NCBI GenBank assembly: GCA_964533785.1
Contig: CAZHNG010000159.1
Coordinates: 1 to 14,892, forward strand
From: JANQRV01 sp964533785
GTDB taxonomy: Bacteria; Bacteroidota; Bacteroidia; Chitinophagales; Saprospiraceae
Direction of reading: 5' to 3'
Length of the DNA: 14,892 nucleotides
Position numbers and translations under genes: made by a program. A model generated the notes under the pieces. The model was not told the origin of the DNA, made no database searches, and saw only the letters and a program-made list of their open reading frames with translations. Below, piece after piece: positions 6,577 through 14,743 of the stretch (the stretch's first letter is position 1; every line of letters begins with the position of its first letter).

Positions 6577-8172
6577 TTATCCATCAATAACCACCACCAT
6601 TTCTGCTTTGTCGAGCGGATTTAAATGTTCAATAAGTGTTTCGAAGAAGGTTGGCCCGTACTTCAGATAAAAATTCAGGAAATTATCATGACGTTCTTGC
6701 AAACCATTGTTGGGGAACAACTTATCTTTTAGTGATCGAATTTGATTGAGAGAAATATCAAAACGCTGCTTTTCGGCGCGCATAATGCGGCCTTGCAATT
6801 GATCGAGGCTCTTTTCTTGTTTGGCGTGTTCAGCCATAACGGTCTTTACCAGTGTTTGGTCCACATCAGCTACTTTTTCTTTTACTTGTTCGAAGATGGC
6901 CAGTAATTGGTTTTTTTCCTCCGCCAAAGAGATCTCATTTTCTGTGTTCTCTTTGACAAAATGTTTGATCAGGGTTTCCGTTTCAGTCAATAATTCATCT
7001 AAACTCAAATCGAGCTTTTTCATTTTCTTGGCACTGCCTTTATCGATCCATAATACGGAGTTGCGGCGGATCAACATGGGGAAATTGATCTTAAAATGGG
7101 CAAATTGCGCTTTGCGTTCCAGCCAATAGGCGATTTCACCGCCGCCGCCGATATAAGCCAGGTTCGGAAGTATCAGTTCCTGATAGATCGGGCGCATGAT
7201 CACGTTAGGACTAAAGCGTTCGGGGTGCTCTTGAATTTCTTTGCGGAGTGCTGCTTCACTGAAAGAAAGATCAGTATCCAATACTTTGTATGATTCGCCT
7301 TCCTTTACAATACGGGAGCGTCTATTCGCAGTCAGATAAAAGAAATTAATATCTCTGGCGTGGGCCTGACCGGAAAAGCCAGCATCTTCCAATGCTTCTT
7401 GTGCTTTTTCAACAAAGCCTTTTGAGGGCTGTTCGAAAATCTCTTCTTCTATGACGGGTATCATTTGTGCTTTTAGCTTCTGGTGATTCATGCCGCACAC
7501 CACCAGGCCATAGTCCTGAAAAAGATCGTTCGTCAACTGTATGGCGGCATCCCCGTAAAATTCGTTTTCCGTATAAGCTTTTTCGATTTTCAGGAAAATT
7601 GATTGAGCGGTTTCCAAATCGCCCAGGGTGTCTTTCAATTCCGCCAGAACGGGCTGTAAGGTTTCCGTTTTCATTAAACCTACTGCCCCGCTTTCTTCAT
7701 TTTCCCAGGTATAAGTCTTGCCAAATAAATGGAAATGATTGACCTCTTCAAAGTCGTGGTCTTCACCTCCGGTTACAAATACAGGCACAATATGATGATC
7801 AGCATATTGGGCATTGAGTTGTTTGCTTAAATTGATTGCCGAAGCGATTTTGTAGATGTAGTATAACGGTCCTGTACATAAACTTGGCTGATGAGCCGTG
7901 ATTACGGTAAAAGTATTGGGTTCCAACAATGCTTCAATATTGGCTTTAACCGCTTCTGTGGTAGGAAATTTTTCGTATTGTTCCCGGAGGACTTCCACTA
8001 AAACGGTCCGGTTTGTCTGGTCTTTCTTTTTATCCGCTATGACTTCGGCAAAGGCATCTAAGGTTACATCGTATTTGTAGAAAGATCTCAGAGCGGCGTT
8101 TTCGGTGGCGTAGGCGATATCTTTATCGGAAAAAGCATTGACCTTTTGAAAAGGAATTTTTAGGATTTCCAT
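6577..8172 (-). CDS. bshC: Bacillithiol biosynthesis cysteine-adding enzyme
   Basis: BshC adds cysteine to glucosaminyl-malate, the last step of synthesis of bacillithiol, a low-molecular-weight thiol that buffers redox stress. The product is 531 residues, near the family norm of about 540. Conserved segments are TAHQPSLCTGPLYYIYK (about 92-108), GGEDHDFEEVNH (about 135-146) and RPIYQELILPNLAYIGGGG (about 327-345). A long charged helical region (about 380-480) matches the family's C-terminal coiled coil. A TTG lies directly before the ATG at 8170-8172; I take the ATG. The bshA and bshB genes for the earlier steps are not in this window. It heads a probable operon with trxA and is divergent from glpK. 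Confidence 0.93.
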   Translation of the reverse strand: MEILKIPFQKVNAFSDKDIAYATENAALRSFYKYDVTLDAFAEVIADKKKDQTNRTVLVEVLREQYEKFPTTEAVKANIEALLEPNTFTVITAHQPSLCTGPLYYIYKIASAINLSKQLNAQYADHHIVPVFVTGGEDHDFEEVNHFHLFGKTYTWENEESGAVGLMKTETLQPVLAELKDTLGDLETAQSIFLKIEKAYTENEFYGDAAIQLTNDLFQDYGLVVCGMNHQKLKAQMIPVIEEEIFEQPSKGFVEKAQEALEDAGFSGQAHARDINFFYLTANRRSRIVKEGESYKVLDTDLSFSEAALRKEIQEHPERFSPNVIMRPIYQELILPNLAYIGGGGEIAYWLERKAQFAHFKINFPMLIRRNSVLWIDKGSAKKMKKLDLSLDELLTETETLIKHFVKENTENEISLAEEKNQLLAIFEQVKEKVADVDQTLVKTVMAEHAKQEKSLDQLQGRIMRAEKQRFDISLNQIRSLKDKLFPNNGLQERHDNFLNFYLKYGPTFFETLIEHLNPLDKAEMVVVIDG

Positions 8173-8293
8173 CAATAAGATTTTCTTGTTTAAATTTATG
8201 TTTTGGTTGTATGAGTTTTTACTTTCACATAGTAAATATCTTAAAAGGCCATAGAGTTTAATTTCTTCGCTAATACTTTTAACTCAATCACTA

Positions 8294-9787
8294 ATGGAAC
8301 AATACGTACTCGCTTTCGATCAGGGCACTACCAGCTCACGTGCTATTCTTTTCGATCACGAAGGAGCTGTAATTGGCGTAGCTCAGCAGGAGTTTACCCA
8401 GATCTATCCTAAGCCGGGATGGGTAGAACATCATGCTGATGAAATCTGGAATACTCAAATCAGCGTGGCCCGGCAGGTGTTACGACAAAATAATATAACC
8501 GCTGAACAGGTAGCAGCCATCGGCATTACGAATCAAAGAGAGACGACTTTGATCTGGGACAGAACAACCGGTAAATCCATTTATAATGCTATTGTATGGC
8601 AAGACCGTCGAACTGCCGGTATTTGTGACACGCTTAAAGCAGCAGGCCACGAACCTTATATTCGCCAAAATACGGGCTTATTAGCGGATGCTTATTTTTC
8701 AGGAACAAAGGTAAAATGGTTATTGGATAATGTGGAGGGTGCAAGGGCAAAAGCTGAAAATGGAGATCTGTTATTCGGGACGATCGATTCTTGGTTGATC
8801 TGGAAGATGACGGGTGGCCGCCTTCATGTTACGGATTACACCAATGCTTCCCGAACTTTACTATTTAATATTAAGGATGGTGTGTGGGATCAAAAGATGC
8901 TTGAAATACTTGATATTCCAGAGTATATTTTACCAAAGGTTGTACCTTCAAGTGAAGTTTACGGCCATACTGATGTCAATTTGCTGGGAGCTGCGATCCC
9001 TATTTCAGGAATTGCCGGCGATCAGCAAGCGGCTTTATTCGGCCAGGCTTGTATCAATCCAGGTATGGCAAAAAATACCTATGGCACCGGTTGTTTCATG
9101 CTCATGAATACGGGCAGTCATATGATCGAATCAACTTCAGGGTTATTGACCACCATTGCCTGGCAAATGGATGGGCAGATCACCTATGCTTTGGAAGGCA
9201 GTATATTTATTGCGGGGGCAGCTATTCAATGGCTGCGAGATGGACTGAAAATCATCGACGAATCTCCCGATTCAGAATATTTTGCGATGAAAGTTCCGGA
9301 TACGGACGGCGTTTACGTCGTACCTGCCTTTGCTGGTTTAGGTGCTCCCTACTGGGATATGTATGCCCGTGGCGCCATTTTTGGCCTGACGCGGGGTACC
9401 CGCAAAGCGCACCTGGTAAGGGCAACGCTTGAGTCTTTGGCTTACCAAACGAAGGATGTATTGGATGCGATGGAAAAAGACGCAGGCATCCCTTTAGCAG
9501 CCCTCAGAGTAGACGGTGGTGCCAGTGCGAATAATTTGTTGATGCAGTTTCAGTCCGATATTCTCGATGTTAAAGTAGAACGACCGGGTATCATTGAAAC
9601 CACCGCTTTAGGTGCGGCTTATTTGGCTGGTTTGGCGGTTGGTTTCTGGACTAAATCGGATATTCAAAATAAATGGAATCTGGATATAGCTTTTCAGCCG
9701 GATATGAGCAACGATGAACGAAATAGTAAATATGCTGGCTGGAAAAAAGCAGTGAAACGGACAATGGGGTGGGAGGATAAAGCATGA
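8294..9787 (+). CDS. glpK: Glycerol kinase
   Basis: The product phosphorylates glycerol to glycerol 3-phosphate with ATP in the cytoplasm. It is a 497-residue FGGY-family kinase of full length. Visible are the ATP loop FDQGTTSSRA (8-17), the substrate residues Arg82 and Glu83 in TNQRETT, Trp102, Tyr134 and the catalytic Asp243 in GIAGDQQAALFG. The GTGCFMLMNTG and VDGGASANNLLMQFQSD segments are also typical. The E. coli loop that binds fructose 1,6-bisphosphate (GGKGGTR at 230-236) is replaced by NLLGAAI, so that form of feedback inhibition is probably absent. No glpF or glpD gene lies beside it. It starts at ATG 8294, shares a 121-bp intergenic region with divergent bshC, and ends 22 bp from convergent arfB. 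Confidence 0.97.
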   Translation: MEQYVLAFDQGTTSSRAILFDHEGAVIGVAQQEFTQIYPKPGWVEHHADEIWNTQISVARQVLRQNNITAEQVAAIGITNQRETTLIWDRTTGKSIYNAIVWQDRRTAGICDTLKAAGHEPYIRQNTGLLADAYFSGTKVKWLLDNVEGARAKAENGDLLFGTIDSWLIWKMTGGRLHVTDYTNASRTLLFNIKDGVWDQKMLEILDIPEYILPKVVPSSEVYGHTDVNLLGAAIPISGIAGDQQAALFGQACINPGMAKNTYGTGCFMLMNTGSHMIESTSGLLTTIAWQMDGQITYALEGSIFIAGAAIQWLRDGLKIIDESPDSEYFAMKVPDTDGVYVVPAFAGLGAPYWDMYARGAIFGLTRGTRKAHLVRATLESLAYQTKDVLDAMEKDAGIPLAALRVDGGASANNLLMQFQSDILDVKVERPGIIETTALGAAYLAGLAVGFWTKSDIQNKWNLDIAFQPDMSNDERNSKYAGWKKAVKRTMGWEDKA

Positions 9788-9809
9788 TGATTAAATGTAT
9801 AGGAATTAT

Positions 9810-10214
9810 CTATTCTATCTTCACTTTTCCGCGTAAGCGTTTTTTCTCTGACCGGATCTTTTTTGCTTTCAGTCGTTTTTTCTGGTCCGCTTTAAATTGA
9901 GTGGCCCCCTTTCTTTTGGGGACAGGACGTAAAGCTTTGGTAAGCATCTTCTTTAATTTGCGCAAGGCAGATTTCCGGTTAGAGATTTGCGAACGGGAGG
10001 ATTGATCCACAACGATCAACTCCTCATTTTTGTTGATTTTAGACTTTAATCTTTTGTGAATCAGTTTCCTTTCCTTATCTGATAAACCTTCAGACTGGTC
10101 AATAGGTAATATCAATTCAACTTTCGTTTCCACTTTATTGACATGTTGCCCACCACTCCCTGAGCTTCGAGCTGTTCTATATTTTAACTCTTTTTTGATT
10201 TTATGGAAATCCAT
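9810..10214 (-). CDS. arfB: Ribosome-rescue peptidyl-tRNA hydrolase (ArfB/YaeJ family)
   Basis: ArfB enters the empty A site of ribosomes stalled on broken mRNAs and hydrolyses the peptidyl-tRNA. The product is 134 residues from the ATG at 10212-10214. The catalytic GGQ lies in ARSSGSGGQHVNKVETKVEL (about 15-34), the form seen in ArfB rather than in RF1/RF2. There is no stop-codon-recognition domain. The C-terminal third is very rich in Lys and Arg (for example KKRLKAKKIRSEKKRLRGK), matching the basic tail that lies in the mRNA channel. An in-frame TTG at 10233-10235 would add seven residues; the ATG is more likely. The gene is convergent with glpK and divergent from the cryptochrome gene. 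Confidence 0.92.
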   Translation of the reverse strand: MDFHKIKKELKYRTARSSGSGGQHVNKVETKVELILPIDQSEGLSDKERKLIHKRLKSKINKNEELIVVDQSSRSQISNRKSALRKLKKMLTKALRPVPKRKGATQFKADQKKRLKAKKIRSEKKRLRGKVKIE

Positions 10215-10344
10215 ATTAATTGTTTTATTTTTCAATGAAGTGTAAGCTAAATTAGTTCCCTTACCATTTAATTTATTCCCGAATTTTCAAAACCAATAGA
10301 TACATTATATGTTGTATTTTCAGAAAAAATTGAAAATTTGAAAG

Positions 10345-11781
10345 ATGGCACATAAAAGGGCAATAGTTTGGTTTCGGCAGGATTTAAGATTACACGATAA
10401 TGCGGCTTTAACAGATGCATTGGAGCAGGTTGAAGAAATTATTCCAGTTTACGTTTTCGACGATCGTTTTTTCAAAGATCGAACTAATTTCGGATTTCCT
10501 AAAACGGATAAATTCAGAACAAAGTTCATTATCGAAAGTATCGAAGACTTAAGAAACAATATAAGAGCAAAAGGAGGAGAACTGATCGTACGGGTAGGAA
10601 AAGCTGAGAATATTATTTTTGAATTGGCTAGTCAATACAACTGTGGATGGGTTTATTGCAACCGCGAACGCACTCAGGAGGAAGTTGATATTCAAGATGC
10701 TTTGGAACAAAAACTTTGGTCTATAGGCTTGGAAATGCGGTATTCCCGGGGGAAAATGTTGTATCATACCGCTGATTTACCTTTTCCTGTAACCCATACG
10801 CCCGATATTTTTACTCAGTTCCGTAAGGAAGTAGAACGATACGTCAGGATTCGGGAATCCCTTCCTGCTCCCAAAAGTATTTCGACCGTTTCTGAAGAAA
10901 TTGATGCGGGCGAAATTCCTGGGCTGAACGAATTCCAATTAGAAGGATTTGAGCCGGATTCGCGCGCAGTAATACCATTTAAAGGAGGAGAAACAGCCGG
11001 TTTAGAGAGATTGCGATACTACTTATGGGAATCGAAGTTGATCAAAACCTACAAAGAAACCCGCAACGGTTTGGTAGGTGGAGACTACTCTTCAAAATTT
11101 TCTCCCTGGTTGGCCCAAGGGTGTTTGTCTCCCAAGCAAATTTATCATGAACTGAAGCAGTTTGAAGCTGAAAATGGTAAAAACAGATCCACTTACTGGT
11201 TGTTTTTCGAATTATTATGGCGTGACTTCTTCCGGTTTATGGCGAAAAAGCACGGAAATAAGATCTTTTTCAAAAGCGGAACTAAAGGAGAATATGATCC
11301 GGAATGGAAAAACGATTACCGTCTTTTAGAGCTTTGGATTGAAGGGAGAACGGGTATTCCTTTCATTGATGCGAATATGCGGGAGATCGCCAAGACTGGC
11401 TTTATGTCTAACCGCGGACGTCAAAATGTGGCGAGCTTCCTGGTCAAAGATCTGGGTGTCAATTGGCAAATGGGTGCAGAATACTTTGAATCGATCCTGA
11501 TCGATTACGATGTATGCAGCAATTGGGGAAACTGGAATTACGTGGCTGGCGTCGGAAGTGATCCGCGGGAAGACCGTTACTTCAACATCATCAAACAGGC
11601 CAACCGATATGATCCTGAGGGAGAATATGTAAAATTGTGGCTGCCCGAACTGGCAGGTGTAGATAAATCCAAGGTCCACCGACCTGATCTGCTTACTCTT
11701 ACCGAACAACAGAACCTCCACGTTAAATTAGGTGATGATTATCCGCGGCCGATGATCAGTACTAAGCGATGGGCTTCTTAA
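10345..11781 (+). CDS. cry: Cryptochrome/photolyase, DASH type
   Basis: This flavoprotein of the photolyase superfamily is 478 residues long. DASH cryptochromes bind FAD, usually with a methenyl-tetrahydrofolate antenna, and repair cyclobutane pyrimidine dimers mainly in single-stranded DNA; some also act in light signalling. The N-terminal antenna-domain start is IVWFRQDLRLHDNAAL (7-22). FAD-domain motifs are DYSSKFSPWLAQGCLSPK (247-264), ELLWRDFFRFMAKKHG (289-304), TGFMSNRGRQNVASF (351-365) and DYDVCSNWGNWNYVAGVG (387-404). The FRFMAKKHG and SNRGRQNVAS forms are typical of the DASH group rather than of class I photolyase. It is a single gene with its own start at ATG 10345, divergent from arfB. 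Confidence 0.95.
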   Translation: MAHKRAIVWFRQDLRLHDNAALTDALEQVEEIIPVYVFDDRFFKDRTNFGFPKTDKFRTKFIIESIEDLRNNIRAKGGELIVRVGKAENIIFELASQYNCGWVYCNRERTQEEVDIQDALEQKLWSIGLEMRYSRGKMLYHTADLPFPVTHTPDIFTQFRKEVERYVRIRESLPAPKSISTVSEEIDAGEIPGLNEFQLEGFEPDSRAVIPFKGGETAGLERLRYYLWESKLIKTYKETRNGLVGGDYSSKFSPWLAQGCLSPKQIYHELKQFEAENGKNRSTYWLFFELLWRDFFRFMAKKHGNKIFFKSGTKGEYDPEWKNDYRLLELWIEGRTGIPFIDANMREIAKTGFMSNRGRQNVASFLVKDLGVNWQMGAEYFESILIDYDVCSNWGNWNYVAGVGSDPREDRYFNIIKQANRYDPEGEYVKLWLPELAGVDKSKVHRPDLLTLTEQQNLHVKLGDDYPRPMISTKRWAS

Positions 11782-11860
11782 TCCTACTATATGATCTTGA
11801 AATAAAGGAAAATTTTGAATTGATCTTTTTGATAGTGGGTTGCTACTAAAACACAAAAGC

Positions 11861-11872
11861 TCAAAATCCTCA
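11861..11872. repeat. Third copy of the TCAAAA(A)TCCTCA motif
   Basis: TCAAAATCCTCA differs by one A from the arms of the inverted repeat at 3740-3841, and the A/T-rich flank (CACAAAAAAG) also resembles the flank of the 3740 copy read in the other direction. It lies in the gap between the cryptochrome gene and rlmH. An opposing arm here is weak: only ATTTTGA at 11812-11818. Confidence 0.3.
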
Positions 11873-11887
11873 CAAAAAAGATTAATG

Positions 11888-11895
11888 TAATTTTG
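11888..11895 (+). promoter_or_regulatory. Possible -7 box (TAATTTTG) ahead of rlmH
   Basis: TAATTTTG matches TAnnTTTG exactly and is followed almost at once by the inverted repeat at 11900-11928. It would give rlmH a leader of about 150 bases. No -33 element is evident, and such boxes occur by chance in A/T-rich sequence. Confidence 0.25.
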
Positions 11896-11899
11896 TGCT

Positions 11900-11928
11900 C
11901 CTGCCGGTGGGCTGATGGTATCGGCAGG
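11900..11928. repeat. GC-rich hairpin in an A/T-rich intergenic region
   Basis: CCTGCCG (11900-11906) and CGGCAGG (11922-11928) are perfect inverted arms around a 15-base loop, followed by a further CAGG. The GC content is far above the surrounding gap. There is no adjoining T-run, so it is a poor intrinsic terminator. It could be a short interspersed repeat or a leader structure for rlmH. Confidence 0.4.
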
Positions 11929-12051
11929 CAGGTTTGTGGCGATTTTTTCTACTTGTAAGTTCTACATGAGAAATTGCTGTAATTTTATACCCCTATAACC
12001 TAATAACCAAAGTGACAAACTAGAATTGATTATTATAGCGTAAAAAATACC

Positions 12052-12525
12052 ATGAAAGTTGAATTATGGGCCATCGGAAAAACCAATGAACCTTACCTAA
12101 ACGAGGGATTCCAATTGTACGAAAAGCGCTTGCAACACTACCTGAAATTTCGCTTTTTCGTCATTTCAAACTTAAAAAAAGCATCAAAATTATCGCCCGA
12201 AGTGATCAAAGAAAAGGAAGGAGACCATGTTTTCAAATATTTAAACAATGAAGATTTTCTTATTCTCCTGGACGAGAATGGAAAACAAATGGATTCAGTG
12301 AAATTTGCCCGGTTTATGGAGCATAAATTGCAGTTGAGCCACAAAAGGCTGGTTTTTTTGATCGGTGGTGCTTACGGCGTTTCCGAAATGGTTAAAAAAA
12401 GAGCTGATCATATTTTATCGCTTTCTAAAATGACTTTTTCGCACCAAATGATCCGGCTCTTTATTATCGAACAGATCTATCGGGCTATGACGATTCTAAA
12501 GAATGAACCTTACCATAATCCTTAA
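12052..12525 (+). CDS. rlmH: 23S rRNA pseudouridine-1915 N3-methyltransferase
   Basis: RlmH methylates pseudouridine 1915 in helix 69 of 23S rRNA on assembled 70S ribosomes. The product has 157 residues, as expected for this small SPOUT-family enzyme, which acts as a dimer. The SAM-binding knot is visible in LDENGK (73-78), FLIGGAYG (102-109) and LSLSKMTFSHQMIRLFIIEQ (122-141). The C-terminus, NEPYHNP, corresponds to the catalytic YHR or YHH end of the family, but here Asn156 takes the place of Arg or His. The start is ATG 12052. It is followed by a decayed YjbR-family gene fragment. Confidence 0.95.
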   Translation: MKVELWAIGKTNEPYLNEGFQLYEKRLQHYLKFRFFVISNLKKASKLSPEVIKEKEGDHVFKYLNNEDFLILLDENGKQMDSVKFARFMEHKLQLSHKRLVFLIGGAYGVSEMVKKRADHILSLSKMTFSHQMIRLFIIEQIYRAMTILKNEPYHNP

Positions 12526-12529
12526 ATAA

Positions 12530-12685
12530 AAAAGCTCACAAAACTGTAGGAAAGTATATTGGAATACGGTAATATTTGAAAATGATTTGCCGGAAAGCTT
12601 TTTGATTAGTCTGATAGAGGATTCTTACGATCTGGTTGTCAAAAATCTCCCTAAAAAACAGAGGGACGAACTTGAATCCCCGTAG
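12530..12685 (+). pseudogene. C-terminal remnant of an MmcQ/YjbR-family protein
   Basis: An open stretch from just after a TAA (12527-12529) to TAG (12683-12685) has no start codon at its head. From 12551 it reads KVYWNTVIFENDLPESF, then LISLIEDSYDLVVKNLPKKQ and RDELESP. This matches the C-terminal third of the small MmcQ/YjbR DNA-binding-like family, which ends with a WNTV strand, a helix, SYDLVV and a LPKK segment. Intact members have roughly 115-120 residues, so about two thirds is missing. The fragment lies directly after rlmH and has no visible promoter or start, so it is almost certainly non-functional. The family match is from memory of its consensus. Confidence 0.65.
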
Positions 12686-12732
12686 AAACGAGATTCTGAT
12701 AATCCAAAACAGGGATATAAATATTTTTTACT

Positions 12733-12740
12733 TACCTTTG
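12733..12740 (+). promoter_or_regulatory. Bacteroidota-type -7 box (TACCTTTG) for the DUF5723 gene
   Basis: TACCTTTG is an exact TAnnTTTG match in its commonest form, preceded by A/T-rich sequence. It gives the downstream gene a leader of about 110 bases. No clear -33 TTG is seen. The rest of the 12686-12858 gap holds nothing I can identify. Confidence 0.5.
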
Positions 12741-12858
12741 TAAAGAGAGAGCTATCCTTCCGAACAAGTCTAATGCATACCTTCCTTACCATTTCCCGTA
12801 TTCAGTTAGTTGAATTACAGATACCTTTTTTGTTTTATTCATTTAAAAACAAGTAATC

Positions 12859-14721
12859 ATGTATTCCCAAGAACAATTTAAAATCCGATTTACACTATGC
12901 TCTGCCATTTTGTTTTTGATTTTTGCGATCAAGCTGGAACTAAATGCTCAATCCCAATCTTACCATACCCTGCGCTCTTTCCAAACTGTACCTCATGCAT
13001 TGCAATTTGATGTGGGAAAGATCCCAAATTTCCGCTTGTTCGTAGGCCCGCCCTACGTATCTAATTTAAATGTCACCCTCAATACGAATGGTCCGACTTT
13101 GGGCGACCTTGGTTTAATAGGAAGAGATGGTTTTTTTGGCAATAACTTCAATGAATTAATAGAAAATGCGGAGGATTTTAATGAAATTGAAATAGATAAC
13201 AAGTTAGACCTGGTCTATTTTGGATACCGCTACCGCAATAATTTTTTCACCTTCCACATTTCTGACAACCTGCAGATGCGGTCTTTTTATCCCAAGCCAT
13301 TGTTTGAGTTATTAGATGACGTCAACGAGGGTAGTACTGATTTGATCGGCAACAGATACGACCTGTTTCAGTTGGGGGTTCGCGGAAAGCATTATCGTTC
13401 TTTTGGTTTGGGCTACCGGGGCGCTATCAACGAATACGTATCTATTGGGGGTAATATTAAGTATTTGCAAGGGCTGAACATCATCCAGTCTTCCAATAGT
13501 GAACTAGCCTTATCTACTAATAACGATTCGGATTTTTTCAATATTGAGAACAGTATAGATTTTCTCTACACAGGCTTGGCTTTTTTAGCGGATGAAGAAC
13601 TGTCACCGACCGATTATTTCAACGGTAATTCAAACGGTAACAGTGGCTTTGCTTTCGATCTGGGGCTGAATTTAAGCTTAAATGACCAGCTTGAGTTTTT
13701 CGTTACCGCGATAGATATCGGGGGCTTGAACTGGAAAAACCGGATCCAGGAGTTTTCCTTGAACAACGGATCTATTCAATTGAGTTCGAATAATCTGGAC
13801 CAATTCGAAGAAGTACTGGACACTACCTTCGAAGATGCCTTTATCAATGAAGAAATAATCGATACGACCATTAATACCAGTTTAACCAGCCAGGCATTTG
13901 TAGGAGGGACTTTTCGGTTTAAGAAATACTACACCGTGGGGTTGGTTGCCAATCCCCGATTTAGAGAGGGAAATGTAGAATTTGCCGGCTCGGCCGCTTT
14001 TTCTGCGCTAGTGAACAATTACCTGGAAGTAGCTCTGAATGCCAATTTTGATCAGGATAATTTTAACGTAGGGGCCGGTTTTGTTTTCAACGGAGGGCCC
14101 TTTCAATTGTATCTGGCCAGTGATAATATTTTATCAGCTTTTCAATTAGCTGACGCTGACAACCTGGCTATAAGTCTGGGGACAAATTTAGTCTTTGGTC
14201 GTCGGGGCCTGAAAAGGAAAAAGAAAAAGAAATTCAAAAAACCGGTTGAAGAAACGGTTACTCCCGAAGACCGTTTGTTAAGTGCTCTGGAAGAAGCCGA
14301 AACCGAGGAGGAACAAGAAACAGAAAACACTCCTGAAAATGAAATAGCGGCTACGCCCGTTGAGACTGAAACGCCTACCACTCCGGAAGAATCAGTAGCG
14401 GAAACCCCGGAAACAGCAGAAGAGGAGGAAGGAGAACAGGAAGTAACCCTAAACGGCATTGCCATTGATAATCGTACAAATGAAAAACTTAAAGGCATTG
14501 CCATAGAATTTTACTGGATAACGGAAAGTGGTGAACGGGAAGTCCTTTTGTTCCATGCCTTTTATAATGGAAATATTAGTTTGCATATGCAAAATAGTAA
14601 TGATCATGTTCTTGTGATTAAGAAGCAGGGGTATACCATTAAAGAATTTAAGATCCCTAAGTCTGAACTGACCGGTAAAACAACGATAACCAAACAATTT
14701 CCGATGAATAAGGAGGGATAG
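12859..14721 (+). CDS. DUF5723-type outer-membrane protein with acidic linker and C-terminal regulatory-like domain
   Basis: This 620-residue protein has a signal peptide (hydrophobic core about 11-27, likely cleavage after LELNA at 30). Residues about 33-446 are a beta-rich domain that looks like the Bacteroidota DUF5723 family. It has alternating strands and repeated motifs such as NPRF, VGLVAN and FNVGAGFVFNGGPFQLYLASDN, consistent with an outer-membrane barrel. A basic cluster, GRRGLKRKKKKKFKK (447-461), then a Glu/Thr/Pro-rich acidic linker (about 462-528) separate it from a C-terminal domain (about 529-620). That domain starts VTLNGIAIDNRTNEKLKGIA, like a carboxypeptidase-regulatory or CNA-B beta-sandwich. 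Function is unknown; many DUF5723 proteins sit near gliding or secretion genes, but none is seen here. It starts at ATG 12859 and has its own promoter. Confidence 0.8.
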   Translation: MYSQEQFKIRFTLCSAILFLIFAIKLELNAQSQSYHTLRSFQTVPHALQFDVGKIPNFRLFVGPPYVSNLNVTLNTNGPTLGDLGLIGRDGFFGNNFNELIENAEDFNEIEIDNKLDLVYFGYRYRNNFFTFHISDNLQMRSFYPKPLFELLDDVNEGSTDLIGNRYDLFQLGVRGKHYRSFGLGYRGAINEYVSIGGNIKYLQGLNIIQSSNSELALSTNNDSDFFNIENSIDFLYTGLAFLADEELSPTDYFNGNSNGNSGFAFDLGLNLSLNDQLEFFVTAIDIGGLNWKNRIQEFSLNNGSIQLSSNNLDQFEEVLDTTFEDAFINEEIIDTTINTSLTSQAFVGGTFRFKKYYTVGLVANPRFREGNVEFAGSAAFSALVNNYLEVALNANFDQDNFNVGAGFVFNGGPFQLYLASDNILSAFQLADADNLAISLGTNLVFGRRGLKRKKKKKFKKPVEETVTPEDRLLSALEEAETEEEQETENTPENEIAATPVETETPTTPEESVAETPETAEEEEGEQEVTLNGIAIDNRTNEKLKGIAIEFYWITESGEREVLLFHAFYNGNISLHMQNSNDHVLVIKKQGYTIKEFKIPKSELTGKTTITKQFPMNKEG

Positions 14722-14743
14722 CGAGATTATGAGTGGATACGAG

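Noticed and set aside
6821..8080. Several plus-strand reading frames opposite bshC
   Set aside because: They are antisense shadows; the minus strand encodes a full-length BshC with all its conserved segments.
10215..10235. TTG at 10233-10235 as the start of arfB
   Set aside because: The seven extra residues are not part of the ArfB domain and an in-frame ATG lies at 10212-10214.
14142..14504. Minus-strand reading frame rich in Ser and Val opposite the DUF5723 gene
   Set aside because: It mirrors the codons of the acidic linker and basic cluster on the plus strand and has no independent support.
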